A DNA stretch of 64,000 nucleotides, taken from NCBI GenBank assembly GCA_024734495.1, contig JALMQS010000852.1, forward strand, positions 1,798,001 to 1,862,000, given 5' to 3'. This document shows positions 24,057 through 35,811 of the stretch, piece by piece. Source of the DNA: Forficula auricularia. Taxonomy: Eukaryota; Arthropoda; Insecta; Dermaptera; Forficulidae. Each line of letters starts with the position of its first letter. The first letter of the stretch is position 1. A program made the position numbers and the translations under genes. Under the pieces are notes generated by a model. It did not search any database, was not told the DNA's origin, and worked only from the letters and a program-made list of their open reading frames with translations.

Positions 24057-27000
24057 GTAAGTGATTATTTAATATTTTTTATTTTTTTATTTTATTTATT
24101 TAATAAATTAAAATTTATTAATTTTTAATTTTTTTTTTAGAATAGATAGTTTTTAGGAGTGAGAAAATTAATTTATGAAAAAATTTTCTTACCCTTTCAT
24201 ATAGTAAAAACAAAATAAATAGAGAAATTAAATTGAAAATATTTTAATATCAAAATGTTCATTTAAATTAGTTTCGCCAATGTTTGGCTATCAGAAATTT
24301 ATTAAAATTAAAAAGAAATTTTTCAGTTCACTATCCATCTTCAGGGAAAAAACACAAAGCCTGACAAATCCCCTATCACAAGTACATTTCAAAATTAAAT
24401 AAACTGCAACGATGGTAGCTGGGGCTTGCTAGGTCGGCTTGTTTCCTCGAAAATGCATTAAAACACTCAAATATTAATATGTACTAATCTATTTAAGCAT
24501 ATTTAGACTCTAACAATGATGTATGATAGGCAGTATTAAAATAATATGTATAATTTTGAACAAAAATATTAGTAGGAAGCAGTAGTTAGTGTAAAAAATA
24601 ACATATTTAGCAAAACTCCAACGATATCACCTACGAAGGCATAAATACTTTAAATTTCAAAAGTAATTTTGTATAATTATATATACCATATACCGGGTGA
24701 GTTTTTTTTTATCTTGAGACAGTCTTATTACTCAAAAACAGTGCATTATATGAAAAATAGTTTCAAATAAAAGTTTATTTATATAAGGGGGGAAATTAAA
24801 CTACTCTATTGTTTGTCGACCTAGAACAAGCTTTCAAGGGTATTTCGAGGAAGTTCTGTTTTTTAAATGGAAACCTATATGTTTCTGTACATATTCTGAA
24901 TCTACAAAAAAAAACTGAACAACTTTTATTAAAACTATTTTTTTATACATCAAATAAAAAAAAAATATTAAATCAATTGGATCTCAAAAAAAAATCTGAA
25001 TAATTATTTTTAACAATTATTCAACTTAATTATCAAATAATAATGATTAAATATAAATATAATATAATAAATATAGGTATATATAATATATATACATATA
25101 TATAATATATATAATATATATACATATATATAATTATACAAAATTACTTTTTAAATTTAAAGTACTATTTATGTCTACGTAGGTGATATCGTGGGAGATT
25201 TGCTAAATATGTTATTTTTTCGCGCTAACTACTGCTTCCTACTAATATTTTTGTTCAAATTTATACATTTTATTTTAATATTTGATTATTATCTATCATA
25301 CATCATTGTTAGAGCCTAAATATGCTAGTACATACATATTAATATTGCAGCGTTTTCGCGCAAACCAGCCGACCTGCCAACCAAGTGCCTGTCATCTGAT
25401 TGGCCATCCCGTCAGGTACAAGGTGAATTTTAAGATTTTTCCCTTTGTCAACGTTTAAAAAGAGTTTACCAACCGACATACAACTGGCCCTTAGTGTATT
25501 ATTTCTATAATTTAAGTTATATTTTGAAATTAAAAATAATTTAAAAAAAAACGGTCGAAGTCATTAAAATTCTGACTTGAAATGTTTACTTCCGGTTTTG
25601 TACATGAAAAAAAATTCAATTTCAAATCTGATTTCACAATTAAAAAGAACAGTAAATTTTCTATATAAACCACCATGTTTAATATTTTATAATTCGAAAA
25701 ATTGCTTCCAAAAAATCCGAAATTCATTAACGTCAATTCTTTACAAGTCCATAACTTGATAACTAAACCTTATAAAAAATTGTGTGTTCACATTCATACC
25801 TTGTAGAAGTACAATTAGGCCAAATATGAACGAATTTCAAAAACCACACATTTTCATCGTTGTCCGCTTCACGTGAAATGCCCCACTATATAAAAAATAA
25901 CTATTAAAATTATAACTATATTATTTAATGAAACATTATATTAAAAAAAAGTACTTTTCCCTTTTAAATATTTAATTAATTTTGTCCGCAAACTCAGATA
26001 TATATATCTCTGTTACAATGGAATAGGGGTCAACCTTTTGGCACATCGCAACTATTTTTTTTATTCTAATAATTTTTTATTATCTTACTTTTATTTATTG
26101 TTTATTGAGTAGGTAGTTACACAATACTATTTGATTTCAGGGCTCTTCAGATTCCGGAAAAGGCCATAGTGAAGTAGCAACTTCACCTCCTCTCTTTTCG
26201 AATTCCGCAAATGAAGCGGATCAAGCTAGTTCTTCTATTAGGACAAATGGTTTAGAAGAGACTGTCCAAGAAATAAATGAACCACCTATTCCTCCTCCAA
26301 GCCAACTTCAAGAAGCTATTATTGGCTATAAATTTCTAATAAAGTCAAATTTGGTTGGTCGCCTGATTGGCACCAAAGGAATTTTTGTCAAATCTATCAA
26401 TCGTGATTCTGGTGCTAATGTGAGAGTTTTGGAGCATTGTGATAAAAATTTTAATGTTATTTTATTACTAGGTAAATACTGTTTATATATATATTTTTTT
26501 ATTTAACTATATTATTCATAACATGTTTAAACATCGGACAATACTTTTTTGAAAACTCAACAAAATGAATTTATATGGAATTACTTTTCAAATTTAAACA
26601 ATAATTAATATAAAGGGAAAATTTTAATTTAAATCTTTAAAGGCCCAAGTGCACTGTAGAGAAAAATCTAGCTAAATTCAATCTTCTCTAGAATGGTTAG
26701 TCTAGCGAGGTGTTTATACTGAACCGAAATGAGCTCTATGTAGATCAGCCTAGAGCTAAACTATCTAGGACCATCTATGAGCCATGTACATTGTACACTC
26801 GAGAGCGCCAAGTTTCTCGATATAGAGAGAGTTGAGTTGAGGCTATTCCACTGTTCTGAAGCTGCTTCCCACATTTATTTTAATCCAAATGTGTTTTCTC
26901 TGCTCCAATAACTAATTTCTAGCAATTACAGAAAGAACCAATTTAAATTGCTCTATTCACCTGATCAACTAGCTAAGGCACTAATATAAATAAGTACCTG

Positions 27001-30000
27001 GAGGCACCGAGCGATGCTCATAAACTTTTTCCTTCAGTTAAAAGCTTTGTTTTAATATTATTTTTAATTTAAAATTCTGATTAAAAAGGTCGATATTTAT
27101 TTGAGAGCCGTTTTCAAATTAAAAAAAAATTCAAATATATATAGTATTCGCCCGAATATATATAGTATTTGACCGAAATCGAAGAAAACTTCACTAAAAA
27201 TAATTCCAGAAATTTTAATTGAATTTTTAAGCAGAATGTCAGCAAATATACTCCACCAAGTCTTCACTTCAGAGACTCAAATGGCAAGCTAGCCTACAAT
27301 GATAAGGATAACTGCTACCTCCTAGCTGAGTACTTTAAGAATTTACTCAATTGTGACCCACCCAGCGAAGACTTTGACTATCAAGAAACTACACCAAACC
27401 CGGATTCAGAACCCCCTACTGTTGAAGAAATTCATAACATCATTCAACTTCTCAAAAACAACAAGGCAGCAGGCGAAGATTTCATTGTGGCAGAACTTTG
27501 GAAATGTGAAGGTAGTAAGGCAGAGAGGAAACTAACTGACATCATTCACAACATCTGGAAAACAGAAAAATTACCACCAGACTGGAAGTCGGCCTTGATC
27601 CACCCACTTCACAAGAAGGAAGATCTTAATGATGTGAACAACTATCGAGGGATCTCTCTGGTCCCTGTAACGTACAAGATCTTTTCGAAGGCCTTACTAA
27701 CGAGGGCAGAGAACCAACTGGACACCCAACTCGGGGAATACCAGGGAGGTTTTAGGAAAAGCCGATCTTGTGCTGAACAAATCTTAAATCTTAAGACAGT
27801 ACTAGCATACGTCAAACTCAGAAACCGAAATGTGGTTGTCACCTTTGTAGATTTTAGGAAGGTCTATGATTCTGTGGGAAGACAAACCCTTGATAGAATT
27901 CTTGAGGAACTAGGACTCAATAACAAAACCCGCAGTCTGATTCGAGAAACATTGACTGACACACACTCCAAAGTCAAATTCAGAAGCGAAATTTTCAAAA
28001 GCTTCGAAATTAAAACAAGGAGATGGGCTTTCCCCACTCCTCTTTAATTGTGTCCTTGAAAAAGTTGTAAGAGAATGGCGAAAAGAACTGGTCAACTTGG
28101 GTGCCCAGAGTGGGATCTACCTAGGTCATAAGAAGGATGGTCTGTTAGTGGATTGTTTGGCTTTTGCGGATGATATGGCGCTGATTGCTGACTCTCTGGA
28201 ATCGGCAACAATCCAGGTCAACTGTCTCATGAGACAGGCAGCTAAAGCAGGACTCCAAGTGTCACTGGAGAAAACAGAGTTCTTTACCAACATCAAAGAG
28301 GCTAGCGGAGAGATGTCACTAGAACAAGGTAGGATCAAGAAAACAGAGAAATTTAAATATCTTGGTGAGTGGATTGAGCCTAGCTTGTCAGAAAAAGCAG
28401 CTTCATCGCTAGATTTAATAAGCTGGAAATGGCCTATAGATTGACGAAGAACATCTATAATAAGAGATGTCTATCTCGCAATCTTAAGCTGAAACACTAT
28501 ATTACAGTCATCCGCCCAGAGGCCCTGTATACCATAAAGTGTCTGACAAAGAGGGTTGACTGAGAAGTTGGAGGTCAGAGAGAGAAGAATTCTCAGGAAA
28601 ATTCTAGGACCATCACTAAGGCCCGGTAGTATGTCGCAGTAAATGCATTACCACTAACCAAGGTAGATGGTAAATGGAGCCACTGGGGTGGCCAATCAGA
28701 TGACAGGGCACATTCAGTGGCTCTCATCTGATTGGCCACTACTCCATTTACCATCTACCTTGGTTAGTGGTAAAAGCATTTACTTTGCGACATACAACCG
28801 GGCCTAAAAGATGGTGAATATCGGAGACGACACAACTCGGAGCTCTACGAAGAAATAGAAAAACTATCTGACTGTGCAAGAAAAAGAAGGATATCCTTTT
28901 ATGGCCATGTAGCAAGATTGCCCCCAAACAGACTGACCAACCGCTTGTTCACCTTCTGGCGGAACAAGAAAGTCCGTACTGAGAAGGACATCAAAGAGCT
29001 GGGACTAATTGACTTACAAGACAGACAAACAATAAGACTTACTCTCAAAAAAGTCAAAGAGTTTTCAGGAGAAACCGCTTAAAAAAGGCACCGGGAAGTG
29101 ATGCGTACACACTGGGCTAAAATAAAATCCCAACATTTGAACAAACGTGTTCCTCAGTAGGCCCATCCGGAAGAAGATAGTATTCGCCCACTGTACCACC
29201 CTCCCCCCTCCCACCTTCACCACGCTCGACCTCGCCCTACCCCTGATCCCCCACCACTGCACCTGTCTTGATTCAACCACATGATTCATTTTTATTCATC
29301 CAATTGTTAATAAATAAAACCTATCAAAATGTGTTATTTTTTCAGAAAATTGAGATCTGTTTATGCAAAAGATATTTTTAAATAAATTCTTGATTATTTT
29401 TTATTCTATTAAATAAATAAGGTTCTTTATAAAAACAATTATAAAACGTTTATTAATAATTCTAACGTTTAGGTAGAACAAAATATGTTAAAAACCACAA
29501 TCACAATTCTTCTTCAAGGCCTTTGAGAACAATGAGTTAACCCGACCCATTGTCTGCCTGGGTACAAAAGTACAAGGGAAACCTTTTTTAAAATCCCAAG
29601 ATTTCCATTTTTCTACCTGAGTATAATTAATTTGATTACGAAAAAACCCATCAAAAACAATTTTGTCGAAGATGAGACCGTGACAGATCGAATTGTCACC
29701 CCAAAAACCCTCTAACCAGTGAATTTCATCAAAATCGTTAGAGCCGTTTTCAAAATAGAACCAAGATACAAACAAATATACAAACAAATAAATAAACAAT
29801 TTTTGCTCGTTTAATAAGAGTAGATAGATAGATATAAAAACACACACACATAAAGTATTTAGGTACATAAAAATAGTTATTTTATAATCAAATATTTTAA
29901 TATTCTCATTTTTGTTTATTTAGGCACCGAGGCATCTATTGAAACTGCATTGAAAATAATCCGTAAAAGATTTCCAAGGAAATATTTTCCGAATTTCAAA

Positions 30001-33000
30001 TTGGATGAAATATTAGATGTATGGAATTCCCCCACTTCACCCACTATGCCGGTAATGCGCAATGTATAATCATTAATAATTTTTTATACAGACATTGATT
30101 GCTAGGGCCATACTTTGTAAGCAATGTATGGTTAGAGAGAAAAATTATATAGGAGTATCGAGATTATTTTTTAATATTTTAATTTCTAAGTATTGCATTT
30201 AATTTTGAATTATTTATTAAAAAAAATGTTATTAATAAAATCTAATATGTATTAATATGATATTTTTTTCAGCTGATATTGGTAGAAAATACACGAAATG
30301 ATTGTAGGATTTCTTATGTAATATCATGCAATCATTTTTACCTACAAATGCCTTGGCATCCATCATTTCCATGCCTTCAAAGTTTGGTTGAAAAGATGAC
30401 TAAAACTTATAATAACTATCCTACTCCTGCGCTTACTCCTGACTGTGTAGGTATGTATATATCGTAAAATAAATTTTTTTATAATTCAATATTTTCAGCA
30501 TCAAAAAAACATTTATTAAGGACGTTCCCTAATAAATCGATTTTCTTGAAATCTTTTAAAACTTTGAATACACATTATAATATATATATTAATACATTTA
30601 TAAGTCTCCTTTATACTTAGAAATTTTTTCAATAGTCCTTGCGGCACTAAATTTGTAAATATTGACCATTGAAATTTGCATATTTAACAGGCGAACCCTA
30701 TCCCGATTGATGGTAAAGCGACTGTTTCATTAAATAACAATCGTAATTTTATTGAAATCGTTTTGAAAAACTGAGAATCATTAACTGAAGATATAACAAA
30801 TATTTTTCTGTTAAAATAATTGTATCAAGCGGTATTTGTTTTGTATAAAAAATGTTATAAGTTAGGTACTTTTGATGGTTTTCATTTTTTCTCTCATACT
30901 ATATGGGAAGTGAGAGATGCCGACTTGGCAACGTCGCACTAAAATCACTCAATTTTTTTCATATCTAAAAAACTTCTGCAGATGGTGCATTTGAGATTTT
31001 TAGCTAATACTCTCAACCTAACTATACTGTTCTCATTTGGAATTTCGCATTGAGCTGTTTCATGAAGTGATTTTTTTATTCTTTGTCTTGTAGCGACCGT
31101 AAGTATTAAATGTTGCCAGATCCGAGAAACGACGCAGTGAAAATATTTTTGCCTTTCTGCGCATGTGAGAGTAGGGGAAATAACGAACTGCATCTCAGCT
31201 ATATTAGGGAACGTCCTTAAGGTTGTTGCAAATGAATTGCAAGTTCAGCACATAATGTTGAATAAAATGTTAAAAACAATCCATTATTTTTAAACCTTTC
31301 GAAAATTCCTATTCGATCATCTTATTCTGTTTATTAGTTTATTTACATTATATTTCTATCCAAATAATAATAATAATTTAATAATAATTAAAATAAAAAT
31401 TATCTTCAATATAGGTATGATTACTCGAGAAATTTATAATTTTTATTTTATGAAAAATAAAGGAAATTTTAAAAGATTTGTAAAAATAACTCCCGGGGGT
31501 GCCTTATCTCCACAAATTTTTATTTAAATAAATACGAAAAAGAAAGGGTCAAATTTTAGATCTTAGTAGATATATATTTTTAAATTATATGTCAGAAGAA
31601 ATTTCGTCTCTAAGCCAACTGCCCGGAAAGCAGGTTTGGTTTTTCAGCTCCTGATGGGACGAAACCATTTGACATATAATTTAAACATAGATATTAACTA
31701 AGTTCTAGGATTTTACACTTTCTTTTTTATATTTATTTAAATATAAATATGATTTTTAAAATGATTGAATATATTATATTTGAAATTGAATACGGAGGCG
31801 CGGGATTTTTACTACTACCCATTTAGGACCTATCGAATGCGTTCGAAACTCATCCCAAATCAAGCATTTGTGTACCGCGAACCCACATTTTGTTTTGCTC
31901 TGAACATGCAATTTTTTACCACTAACAATCCCATTCTCACTGTATCTACGTTGAACACGTTCGGGACTTGCATCGCACTTATAATAACCGGTCTGTCTTA
32001 GCGACATTCGTCAAAATTTTGTAAGAAAAATTAACCAAATCCGAACATTTCTATTAAAAAATGCGCCTGTCACCCAATGAGCTGATATATCTTATTCATA
32101 ATAGAAATGTTCTTTTTGATTTGGTTAATTTTCTTTTGCATTAATCAACATTTCATTTCTTTGTTATAAATGCTAGATACATCGCTTATAAAATAGAAAT
32201 TTTTAATTTTTCGAATTGATTCACTTTTATGATTTCTTCATTGTTGAAATCATTTTGGATCTTTTTCTTAACGGACTATTGGAGAAAATCAGTAACCGCT
32301 AGAGGAGGGGGCTCTAGTTATAACGGAAAACAAAAACATTTTACCCATAAGAATATGTTTATTTACTTTTTTATGCCCTGTCTACTAACGGCCCAGCCGG
32401 TTTCCAGTAGATCAGTGATCTCAAATTCTCGGCCCGCCCGTCAGGCACTATTTCGAGACTCTCAGTATATGTTTATCATAATCACGAAAATAATATAGGT
32501 AACAAAATAAAACGTTCTTTAAAAATTATACTTTCAAAATAAAATGAACTCTACACAGCCTAACTTCTAGTATGAAAAGGTAATATATTGTGTACTGCAC
32601 TCAGTATTTTAATTACCAATGCTTTACATTCAACATTTCTAATTTTTGAATTAATAAAAGATTATAACATTTTCTATGTCTTTAGCTATAAATTATATTA
32701 TAACTTATCTTCCATATTTGAAACTTATAACATAATTAGTAGAGATTGTGGTGTTATAATTGAAAAGTTTTTGTTTTGTCCAGAGTAGCAGAGTTGTTGA
32801 TTCACAAAGAGAAACAAAGAGGTTGTCCTCTTTGTTTCTCATTGTGGTGTTGGTGCAAGGTGAAACATCTTTAATAAAGAAATAATGTGAAAGAAGTGAT
32901 CTAGTATCCTTAACTCATAGTAAATCAATATTAAATATAATATTTATTTACTCTTATCTTTACTTATAACATAATACATATAATATTGTAATATATTCTT

Positions 33001-35633
33001 CATCATGTTTCTCTTTATCTTTAAATTACAATTTTATTATAAAGACTTAACCAAAAGGGAAGATTGGCTGGGCCGTTAGTAGACAGGAAATAAAAAAGTA
33101 AACAAACATATTCTTATGGGTAACTCTTTATAGTTCATAAATCTTCCCTGGCGACTGTGGGTCAGTGGCTAGAGTGTCGGGTCGCTGTCCTGAAGTACGC
33201 CGTTTCGAGACTGAGTCTCGGCAGATATTTGCAGTCGCCTCCTCTTGGAAAGCAATGGCAAAGTACCAAGAGTATAATTGCCTAGTCAACCTCTCCAAAC
33301 TAGCCGTTCGGCACCGGCGTTAGAAAGTAGGTCCCGTATATCTGTGTAAAAAACAGCTAAACACACTCAGCACAGGTATATGTGGAGAGGTGCCGAAACG
33401 TCAGGAAGACATGATACGACACTTAAAGAAGAAAGAGTTTTATGTCATGCAAAATTGTCATTTCTATAATAAGACATTAACTATTTTTTCTGAGGATCTC
33501 CAAACACCTACTAATCCAAAACGTGGACCTGCAAAGGGTTTGAGTTTGAGACCACTGCACTAGATATTAATTAATTAGGTGGTCATTTTACATCTGATTA
33601 TTAATTTTATACCTATTTAAATTTTCGCCCATACAGTTACTTTTTTAATCTATACGATGATTAATATATTATATTTATTATATTTTTGAAATCTTTTTCA
33701 ATTGTTAATTTATTCTCGATGTGTCATCAACATTTAAAAAACATTTCCAAATATAGTTGCCGAGCTGAAACTTTAATACTTATCTAAGAAAACCCTTTAT
33801 TAATTAATTAATTTCTATTTTTTAGGTATAATTTGTGCGGTACCATTTAATGGTCTCTGGTATCGTGGGATTATCAATTGTATTGATGAAAACAATGAAG
33901 CTCAAATTAAACTTCTTGATTACGGAACTTTAATATATTTGAATTTGTCTGAAACTCGTCAAATTCATAGCGATTTTCTACAACTTCCGTACCAAGCTAT
34001 CGAAGTTATTTTAGCAGGGATTGAGCCTCTAGGTATTTATAATTTAAAAAATAATATCACCCTTAATTTTTTTTTATTATTCATATGGATTAATTAAAGA
34101 CGGTGTCTTCTGTTTGATTTAAATAAATATAGACAAAGTTGATAAATATAAATCTGCCTGGGACTAGACAGTATGTGAATTACGTACATTCATACCGAAC
34201 GTTCAATTAATTAAAATTATTAAAATCTATGCAAGTTCTGCCCCTCCTCCCATTTCCACCTCCCTGCTTTATTCTCTTTTCAACATTAGTCATTTGGATA
34301 AAAATTAAAAAAAATTTAATTTATTATTGGTATTTCTACAAGCACTCGATCTCGAAATTTTCGATTTTTAACCCCCCCCCCCCTATTTATTCTACCCACT
34401 GATACTATTTTAATTTCTTATTATATTAATATACCTGGTGAGTTTTTTATCTTGAGACAGTCTTATAACTCAAAAACCGTGCATTAAATGGAAAAAAGTT
34501 TCAAATAAAAGTTTGTTTATATTGAGGGGAAACTAAACTACGTTATTGTTTGTCGACGTAGAACAAGCTTTCAAGGGTATTTCAATGTCAAGTTCTGTTT
34601 TTTAAATGGACCCCTATATTTTTCTATACGTTTACTTAATCTACAAAAAAAACTGAACAACTTTCACAAGACATCAAATAAACAAAATACATGAATCAAT
34701 TAGATCTCAAAAAAAAAAATTCTTAATAATTATTTTTAACAATTATTTAACTTAATAATCAAATAATAATGATTAAATAATTAATTATTAAATAAATAAT
34801 TTAATAATAATTAATAAATTAATAATTTTGCGACACTGTTCTATGACATTCCAGAGTGATGAATTCCAGTTCCAATTTCTTTATTTTGGCCTGTTCCAGT
34901 TTCTTCATAGCCTTTACATTTCCTGTTTTTGTTTTATTTAAACAGATTTTACAACACAATAAAATGAAGCTTGTGAGGGTGTATTCCTATTAGGAAACCG
35001 CTCTGAATCCATTTCAATGGCAGCCCCATAACACTTCTTCCAGATTCACCATGAATTAAGACCATTTCAATTCTGTCTTCAACAAAAAAATGCTCCATTT
35101 TTCTTGGTTAAAAACTTTTTCATTTTCAATTTGATCATTTATTTTAAAATGTTTTTTCTTATAGTTAGAACTCCTGACAAATAAGTTTATCAAATGAGAC
35201 ACTGAAAAAGTCAAAAATCAGTGACGAAACGTTTGGCCCATTTAATTAAAAAACTTTGCGTTTGATTTAATTTCTTGTCCAACTCCCTACGATCCTTATT
35301 AAAAGATTTGACTATGGATGCGAACAATAAACTATTTATTATTTATTTTTCCAGAAACTTCTAATGACACTAACAAAATCTTGGAAGTGATACCAAAACA
35401 TATATTATATACCATAATTGTTAGTTATAATGAACAATTTACACCTATTGTCAACATAATAACAGTTTTGAATAAAGAGGTAAAAATTATTGTAATTGTA
35501 ATAATTTTGTTTTATATCTATATTTATAACTTATATTATATATTATATAACTTTTATTTTTCAGGAAATATTGTTAAGTGATATATTGGTAAATAATGGA
35601 CTAGCAAAACGGGCTGTGACGACTGTTCTATGA
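21063..35633 (+). CDS. AKAP1: AKAP1-like mitochondrial A-kinase anchor protein (KH + Tudor), seven coding exons
   Basis: Spliced CDS join(21063..24056, 26141..26471, 29924..30051, 30273..30450, 33826..34032, 35355..35479, 35565..35633) gives 4032 nt and 1343 residues. All introns are GT-AG and all phases agree. Order of parts: hydrophobic anchor (residues about 7-27) followed by a basic RTRKK patch, a long low-complexity repeat region (about 308-962), a KH domain (about 1060-1130, GxxG loop = GTKG at 1075-1078), and a Tudor domain (core about 1211-1265, with WYRG and LLDYG). This order is diagnostic of AKAP1, which in known members sits on the mitochondrial outer membrane, tethers PKA and binds mRNAs. 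The PKA RII-binding helix was not located by eye. The start is fixed by an in-frame TAA at 21045-21047 just upstream. The protein is unusually long because of the repeat region. Any Tudor protein with a KH domain is the alternative, but the N-terminal anchor favours AKAP1. Confidence 0.9.
21986..23948 (+). repeat. Coding tandem repeat, about 126-bp (42-residue) higher-order unit
   Basis: About two thirds of exon A is built from two modules, one around HVNESNNTQDRSNESSEH and one around SLNDISLTNNESNNTQDKS. They usually alternate as a 42-residue unit, with 13 occurrences of the HVNESNN block. Single substitutions (R/I, S/L, N/D, K/E) mark older units, and some units lack one module. The product is rich in Ser, Asn, Asp and Glu, has almost no hydrophobic residues, and is probably disordered. 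SxxE and SxxD patterns suit casein kinase 2, which is inference. The array keeps the frame throughout, since every unit length is a multiple of 3. Confidence 0.95.
24690..25010 (+). repeat. CYSGGTGAG inverted-repeat family, single arm
   Basis: Begins ccgggtgagtttttttttat and matches the left arms at 34430 and 38165. The right end is lost in TA-rich sequence. Confidence 0.7.
25384..25490. mobile_element. Half-size Harbinger-like MITE (subfamily 2, copy 2)
   Basis: Same internal deletion form as 15575-15685, ending caactggccc|TTA. It lies in intron 1 of the AKAP1-like gene. Confidence 0.55.
26141..26471 (+). CDS. AKAP1: AKAP1-like exon B: linker and most of the KH domain
   Basis: Acceptor tttcag at 26135-26140; donor GT at 26472; length 331, leaving one base for the next codon. 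A proline-rich linker (PPIPPPSQLQ) precedes the KH fold. The KH helix-loop-helix is LVGRLIGTKGIFVKSINRDS, with the GxxG loop GTKG, and the following beta strand ends in VILLLG. This is the most conserved stretch of AKAP1 proteins and gives the strongest family signal here. Confidence 0.92.
27262..29160 (+). pseudogene. RTE-like non-LTR retrotransposon, broken reverse transcriptase and 3' region
   Basis: An open frame from about 27262 to 28018 encodes the RT fingers and palm: NNKAAGEDFIVAELWK, LPPDWKSALIHPLHKK, NYRGISLVPVTYKI, GGFRKSRSCAEQI and FVDFRKVYDSV. A frameshift near 28018 moves on to GLSPLLFNCVLEKVVREW and the catalytic box LAFADDMALI (28158-28187), then LGEWIEPS. A second shift near 28400 and stops follow. 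The C-terminal part (YEEIEKLSDCARKRRISFYG onward) continues after a MITE at 28620-28804. The endonuclease domain is missing. It is in the same orientation as the host gene. Confidence 0.85.
28620..28804. mobile_element. PIF/Harbinger-like MITE (copy 2) inside the LINE
   Basis: 185-bp palindrome with ends GGCCCGGTAGTATG and complement and TAA duplications (28617-28619, 28805-28807). Deleting it plus one TAA rejoins the LINE frame as GPSLKDGEY, so it landed in coding sequence. Confidence 0.85.
29161..29690. other. C-rich and AT-rich intron sequence, nothing coding
   Basis: A cccccctcccacc-rich stretch (29195-29270) resembles parts of the repeat at 52400-52560. The rest is unassigned. Confidence 0.5.
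29924..30051 (+). CDS. AKAP1: AKAP1-like exon C: end of the KH domain
   Basis: Acceptor ttatttag ending at 29923; donor CCG|GTAATG. It completes a split Gly codon and supplies the last KH helix (TEASIETALKIIRKRFP), followed by a short linker rich in Pro and Thr. Phase 1 in, phase 0 out. Confidence 0.88.
30273..30450 (+). CDS. AKAP1: AKAP1-like exon D: N-terminal part of the extended Tudor domain
   Basis: Acceptor tttttttcag; donor GTAG|GTATGT; 178 nt, leaving one base. It encodes the extended-Tudor segment that normally precedes the barrel (a strand, then a helix with SLVEKMTKTYNNY). The preceding intron is only 221 bp. Confidence 0.88.
30520..31216. mobile_element. piggyBac-like MITE (complete)
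   Basis: 697 bp with inverted ends GGACGTTCCCTAATA and TATTAGGGAACGTCC, flanked by TTAA on both sides (30516-30519, 31217-31220). A TTAA duplication is characteristic of piggyBac and also of Kolobok. No transposase frame. Confidence 0.75.
31585..31710. repeat. Foldback repeat
   Basis: Inverted arms around tatgtcagaag / ttgacatata. The loop contains CTGATGGGACGAAAC. Confidence 0.5.
32020..32140. repeat. Small foldback repeat
   Basis: Inverted arms aaaattaaccaaatc and gatttggttaatttt with an aacatttctatt inner arm. Confidence 0.7.
32756..32840 (+). mobile_element. Foldback retroposon-like family, minimal copy with 11-bp target duplication
   Basis: Starts aattgaaaagtttttgtttt, then cacaaagagaaacaaagagg and its complement with a loop of only a few bases. 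Flanked by ATTGTGGTGTT (32745-32755 and 32841-32851). Confidence 0.75.
33150..33440 (+). mobile_element. tRNA-derived SINE (copy 2)
   Basis: Co-linear with 941-1215 over the whole length. The B box is diverged (TTTCGAGACTG). It lies in intron 4. Confidence 0.7.
33826..34032 (+). CDS. AKAP1: AKAP1-like exon E: Tudor core
   Basis: Acceptor tattttttag; donor CTAG|GTATTT; 207 nt. It carries the canonical Tudor barrel: GxxCAVPFNGLWYRGII, an acidic turn, then IKLLDYGT, followed by the IHSDFLQLPYQAIE segment. The aromatic residues and the DYG match Tudor domains that bind methyl-arginine or methyl-lysine. Ligand binding itself is not shown by sequence. Confidence 0.92.
34033..35354 (+). other. AKAP1-like intron 5 (1322 bp)
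   Basis: Contains a single arm of the CYSGGTGAG family at 34430-34870 and a C-run at 34372-34383. The rest has no signal. Confidence 0.7.
34430..34870 (+). repeat. CYSGGTGAG inverted-repeat family, left arm copy
   Basis: cctggtgagttttttatctt, then atcaaataataatgattaa and gcgacactgtt, matching 38165-38590. Confidence 0.75.
35355..35479 (+). CDS. AKAP1: AKAP1-like exon F: C-terminal part of the extended Tudor domain
   Basis: Acceptor tttttccag; donor GAG|GTAAAA; 125 nt in frame with the previous exon. It encodes a strand-rich segment with NEQFTPIVNIITV, as expected for the C-terminal half of an extended Tudor fold. Confidence 0.85.
35565..35633 (+). CDS. AKAP1: AKAP1-like terminal coding exon
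   Basis: After an 85-bp intron (acceptor tttttcag), 22 codons and TGA encode EILLSDILVNNGLAKRAV. The 'vN-LA-rA' ending is typical of extended Tudor domains. The 3'UTR starts at 35634. Confidence 0.88.
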   Translation, partial: EILLSDILVNNGLAKRAVTTVL

Positions 35634-35801
35634 AAAAATGATTTAAAATTTATATAAAAAAAAAAACAAGCATTTCTTTAAGTTTTATTTTTTAAATCCT
35701 AATTTTAATTAAACAAGATTTTAACTTTAGTAATCGATCATTTAAAATTTTTGTTTTCACATTTATAAATTTTTGTATATAGTTATTTAAGTTTTTAAAT
35801 G

Positions 35802-35811
35802 AATAAATAAA
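35802..35811 (+). terminator. Overlapping AATAAA polyadenylation signals of the AKAP1-like gene
   Basis: Two overlapping AATAAA hexamers lie about 170 bp after the stop codon, followed by a T-rich stretch. They predict a 3'UTR of roughly 190 nt. This is inferred from sequence only. Confidence 0.6.

Larger units (their letters stand above)
24057..26140 (+). other. AKAP1-like intron 1 (2084 bp) with repeat fragments
   Basis: It holds a copy of the CYSGGTGAG inverted-repeat family (24690-25010), a TA-rich simple repeat (25060-25135) and a half-size Harbinger-like MITE (25384-25490). The rest is AT-rich with no coding signal. Confidence 0.7.
26472..29923 (+). other. AKAP1-like intron 2 (3452 bp) containing a LINE
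   Basis: Contains the RTE-like LINE remnant (27262-29160) on the gene's own strand, a MITE inside it, and pieces of a repeat also found at 52392-53180 (cctggaggcaccgagcgatg near 26999; gctcgtttaataagagtag near 29806). A stretch at 26640-26880 is unassigned. Confidence 0.8.
30451..33825 (+). other. AKAP1-like intron 4 (3375 bp), repeat-filled
   Basis: Holds a piggyBac-like MITE (30520-31216), two foldbacks (31585-31710, 32020-32140), a foldback retroposon-like copy (32756-32840) and a tRNA-SINE (33150-33440). Confidence 0.8.

Noticed and set aside
24057..24128. Continuation of exon A to a stop at 24128
   Set aside because: The added residues are intron-like (Phe/Leu/Asn runs). A strong GAT|GTAAGT donor and a phase-matched KH exon downstream give the better model.
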